From an uncultured Verrucomicrobiota bacterium (GTDB lineage Bacteria > Verrucomicrobiota > Verrucomicrobiia > Limisphaerales > JAJXZI01), in assembly GCA_903847485.1 (NCBI GenBank), contig CAINDV010000905.1:1-36657 (forward strand): 36,657 bases of DNA, given 5' to 3'. Both the position numbers and the translations under genes were made by a program. Position 1 is the stretch's first letter. Each line of letters starts with the position of its first letter. The notes beneath the pieces are model-generated. The model searched no databases, was not told the origin of the DNA, and worked only from the letters and a program-made list of their open reading frames with translations. Positions 34,179 through 36,657 of this stretch are shown piece after piece.

Positions 34179-36534
34179 AAAGTGTAACGCTACAGGGGGC
34201 TGCGGGAAGGCGGTCGCTAAGATCGCTGACGGAGGCTTCCTCGATGACCAGCCGGGGTGGCTGATCGGGGTCGTTATAGACCATCGGGTCGTTGCCGGCT
34301 ATCTGCCAGCGGGTGCCGGTGCCCTTGAGCTTCGCGCCGCGCAGGGCTAGTGGGATTTGCATCTGATCCAGGGAAGCGTTGACCACGCCAATCGTGAGAG
34401 TTTTGCGGTCGTGACTCCAAGCGGCCTGGGCGTCGAGGGGGCCAGTGGCTTCTGTTGTTACCGGCAGTTCCCCGAAGTGCTGGCGGTAGAGCTTCAACAC
34501 CAGGCCGGTGCTTTCAAATGCGGCATTGCGGCGACTCACCTTGATGGCACCAATGACGTTGACGGTCTGGGCGTAGAAGGCAGAGCCAATGATGTCGCTC
34601 TGCCGGGCATATTCATGCACGCCAGCGGCGATACCGAGAGCATCCTTGAGGAAGTAACGGGTGCCTAACTCGCCGAACGCATGCGGGCCATACCAGTAGT
34701 TCCACTCCGTCATAGCCACCCGGATGTCTTTGCCCTTGAGTGCGGGCAAGTCTTGCCGCGCCTGGCGATGGAACTCGGCCTTGCGCCGGATGTTATCGGG
34801 AATTTGGCGCATGTGGGCCACCAGACCGGGGCGTTCCTGACAATAGAAATGCTCGGCGATGAAGTTCATGTGGTCCGCGCTGCCTTTCAGCAGCCCGGTG
34901 CTCCAGGTCCCGGCATTGCCCGAAGCGATGCAGATGATCGTCGGATCCACAGCCCGCATCGTATCCACGACCCAGTTCTGCTTGAGCACGTACTGATTGA
35001 GGGCCATATAGCCAAGCTGCCACGCTCCCCACATCTCGTTCCCGATACCCCAGTACCTCACGCCAAACGGCTGAGTAACGCCGTTCTTTGCGCGGCGGCC
35101 ACCCCACAGAGTATCCGCCGATCCATTGCAGTATTCGAGCTGCGCCGCAGCAGAATGGGCGTCCCCGAAGCCAGTGTTGACCGTGATCCAAGGCTCCGCT
35201 TTCACGAGCTGGCAGAAACGGATAAACTCACTCATGCCAAAGTCATTGTGCTCAACGCCGGTCCAGGCCGGGTTAGTCCGCGGCGGCCGGTGATCGCGGT
35301 CGCCAATGCCATCCCGCCAATCATAGCCGCTCACGAAATTGCCACCGGGCCAACGATATATGGGGGCTTGGAGATCCCTGAGAAGCGCGAGCGTATCCGC
35401 GCGCATCCCGTCCACGTTGTCGGCCGGCATAATTGAAACCGTGCCTACCAGCACGGCGCCACTCTTGACCAAGATAGCAAATGCTGCTTTGTCCGTGGTG
35501 GCGCCGGCTTGGAACTCAAACGGATAGCGGCGATACTCGGTCTCGATGCTGTCCAAACTAACGGATTTGCGGCTGGCCTCACTTTCACCCCAAGTGAGTT
35601 CAAGATTAACATGTGCGGTTCCGGCGGCGGCAGATTTCAGCCATATGTAACCCGCGTAGCGCTTTCCCCGCGTGACGCCAAGGTCGCCCTGACGGATGCT
35701 GGTGCCGGCCTGGATGACCGGTGTGTGCCGGCCGACAAAGGGCCGGTTGGTGCTCATCGTAACGGCGTCGCCGCCCCCCAGGATTTGCCAGGGCGAAGCG
35801 CCCACAACGGGAAAAGGAGTGTTCACCAACGAGCGATACGGCTTGAATTCGGAGGTGATGGGGTAATGGAACTTGCGGTCTTCAAGCATCTCGGCCCAGA
35901 TGCCGCCATAGATGCACCGGCCCAAGTGCTCGATGAACTGACTGTAGATGTGCGGAGACATCGGCTCGCCTATGTTGCCCGCGTCAATCGTTATCCCAGT
36001 AGTGGGCGGCGTGCGCTCACCGATCTTCTCCAAGCCCAAGTCGTCGAACCACGCCTTGCCGGTGGCCAAGCCCCACCCGCCAAGCAGGCAGTTGATCTGC
36101 ACGCTGCTGTTGTCCGCCGCATCGAATTCAGTCTCGACCCGGGTCCAATCAGCGCTGCCAGTCACTGCTTTGGTGGCGGCCGGCTGAAGGTTGTGCAGAT
36201 TGATCAGCGCACCTCTGCCGCCAGCGACCTTGACGTCCTCGGTCCTGATCCAGCCGGTGAGCCGGTAGCGGGCGAACGGCACGACCGGCACCGTCGTCGA
36301 CCAACTGATGTCCGCCCCCGTGTCGGAAGCAAGCTGGACGCTATGGTTTCCGGTGTGGCCGACGTCGGCGTACGCGGAAGTGCCTTCGCCGCCCCACCGC
36401 TCTTGGTGCCAACCCCGCGGGAACAGGCCGTCGGCTACCTCGAAGGAAGGGTTGGGCACGGGTTCTGCCCCCAGCAGGACACTGGTGGAAAACGCCGTCA
36501 AAGCGACCATCAACAGAGAGATGTGTGAATTCAT
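34159..36534 (-). CDS. GH51 alpha-L-arabinofuranosidase with N-terminal CBM4/9-type module
   Basis: From the ATG at 36534 (MNSHISLLMVALTAF, a signal peptide) the product is 791 residues. A TTG at 36549 would add five and is unlikely. A CBM4_9-like sandwich (about 25-170: PNPSFEVADG, ARYRLTGWIRTEDV, KAWFDDLGLE) precedes the GH51 domain (SQFIEHLGRCIYGGIWAEML). The acid/base is in WGIGNEMWG (E500) and the nucleophile in AMTEWNYWYG (E610). It would remove alpha-L-arabinofuranose from side chains. It is the first visible gene of the minus-strand glycosidase series; the 100 bp upstream is filled with repeats. Confidence 0.9.
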   Translation of the reverse strand: MNSHISLLMVALTAFSTSVLLGAEPVPNPSFEVADGLFPRGWHQERWGGEGTSAYADVGHTGNHSVQLASDTGADISWSTTVPVVPFARYRLTGWIRTEDVKVAGGRGALINLHNLQPAATKAVTGSADWTRVETEFDAADNSSVQINCLLGGWGLATGKAWFDDLGLEKIGERTPPTTGITIDAGNIGEPMSPHIYSQFIEHLGRCIYGGIWAEMLEDRKFHYPITSEFKPYRSLVNTPFPVVGASPWQILGGGDAVTMSTNRPFVGRHTPVIQAGTSIRQGDLGVTRGKRYAGYIWLKSAAAGTAHVNLELTWGESEASRKSVSLDSIETEYRRYPFEFQAGATTDKAAFAILVKSGAVLVGTVSIMPADNVDGMRADTLALLRDLQAPIYRWPGGNFVSGYDWRDGIGDRDHRPPRTNPAWTGVEHNDFGMSEFIRFCQLVKAEPWITVNTGFGDAHSAAAQLEYCNGSADTLWGGRRAKNGVTQPFGVRYWGIGNEMWGAWQLGYMALNQYVLKQNWVVDTMRAVDPTIICIASGNAGTWSTGLLKGSADHMNFIAEHFYCQERPGLVAHMRQIPDNIRRKAEFHRQARQDLPALKGKDIRVAMTEWNYWYGPHAFGELGTRYFLKDALGIAAGVHEYARQSDIIGSAFYAQTVNVIGAIKVSRRNAAFESTGLVLKLYRQHFGELPVTTEATGPLDAQAAWSHDRKTLTIGVVNASLDQMQIPLALRGAKLKGTGTRWQIAGNDPMVYNDPDQPPRLVIEEASVSDLSDRLPAAPCSVTLYALDVE

Positions 36535-36555
36535 AGTTAAAGATGTCAAGTTCTT

Positions 36556-36657
36556 AGAGCGTGTATGAAAACGCCCGGCGTGGTAGGGCTCGGCTCCTGC
36601 CGAGCCGCCCGGTAGGAATATTGCCGCTGTCGCTGAGGCTCGGCAGGAGCCTCGCCC
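36556..36657. repeat. Repeat cluster at right edge: GAGCGTGT half-element and GGCTCGGC palindromes
   Basis: AGAGCGTGTATGAAAACGCC (36556-36575) resembles the ends of the palindrome at 24954. Next comes a perfect hairpin GGCTCGGC-TCCT-GCCGAGCC (36587-36606), then GAGGCTC-GGCAG-GAGCCTC (36635-36653). GGCTCCTGCCGAGCC at 36592-36606 is also the exact complement of 36637-36651. No gene is visible after 36534. The promoter of the GH51 unit must lie here or further right, but I cannot point to it. Confidence 0.6.

Overview
The window looks like a soil- or plant-associated member of the PVC group, most likely Verrucomicrobiota (Pedosphaera/Limisphaerales-like). The evidence is indirect: high GC, many secreted DUF1680 (GH127/GH146) enzymes, a hydrazine-synthase-alpha-like cytochrome, a formylglycine-generating-enzyme remnant, and dispersed repeat families that I associate with that group. 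No rRNA, tRNA or CRISPR array is visible.

Layout. Positions 1-672 hold the start of a gene running off the left edge and an internally deleted IS1595-type element with a perfect 8-bp target duplication. 673-2855 (+) holds a membrane-anchored protein of unknown function translationally coupled to an AlkA-like DNA glycosylase. 3009-3140 is the tail of a lost FGE/SUMF1-type gene. 3143-5212 (-) is a tight cluster with PqqD-like, lasso-peptide-B2-like and HPr-kinase-like genes, headed by a small unrecognised ORF: an orphan RiPP-like locus with no visible cyclase. 5250-5812 is repeat-rich, with a MITE inside a larger inverted repeat.

5813-9413 (-) is an overlapping four-gene operon for hydroxyproline catabolism: a 4-hydroxyproline 2-epimerase and three subunits of a heteromeric D-hydroxyproline dehydrogenase. 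A PAS-AraC regulator is divergently transcribed from it (9502-10248). From 36534 down to 10261, nearly every gene is on the minus strand and closely packed: two GH51 alpha-L-arabinofuranosidases, two GH146-like and two GH127-like beta-L-arabinofuranosidases, a GH5/clan-A-like glycosidase, a PD40/cytochrome-c protein, an S9 (DPP IV/prolyl oligopeptidase) peptidase, and four copies of a metallopeptidase-like domain. One copy of that domain is fused between a GH146-like enzyme and a cyclophilin-type prolyl isomerase.

My integrated reading (inference) is a locus for dismantling arabinosylated hydroxyproline-rich plant glycoproteins such as extensins. GH51 would remove alpha-linked arabinofuranose caps and GH127/GH146 the beta-linked Hyp-arabinosides. 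The HEFxH metallopeptidases (spacing like Pro-Pro endopeptidases), the S9 peptidase and the prolyl isomerase would process the exposed Pro/Hyp backbone. The adjacent epimerase and dehydrogenase would oxidise the released hydroxyproline. The Pyr4H2C deaminase, the final semialdehyde dehydrogenase, transporters and arabinose catabolism are not in the window.
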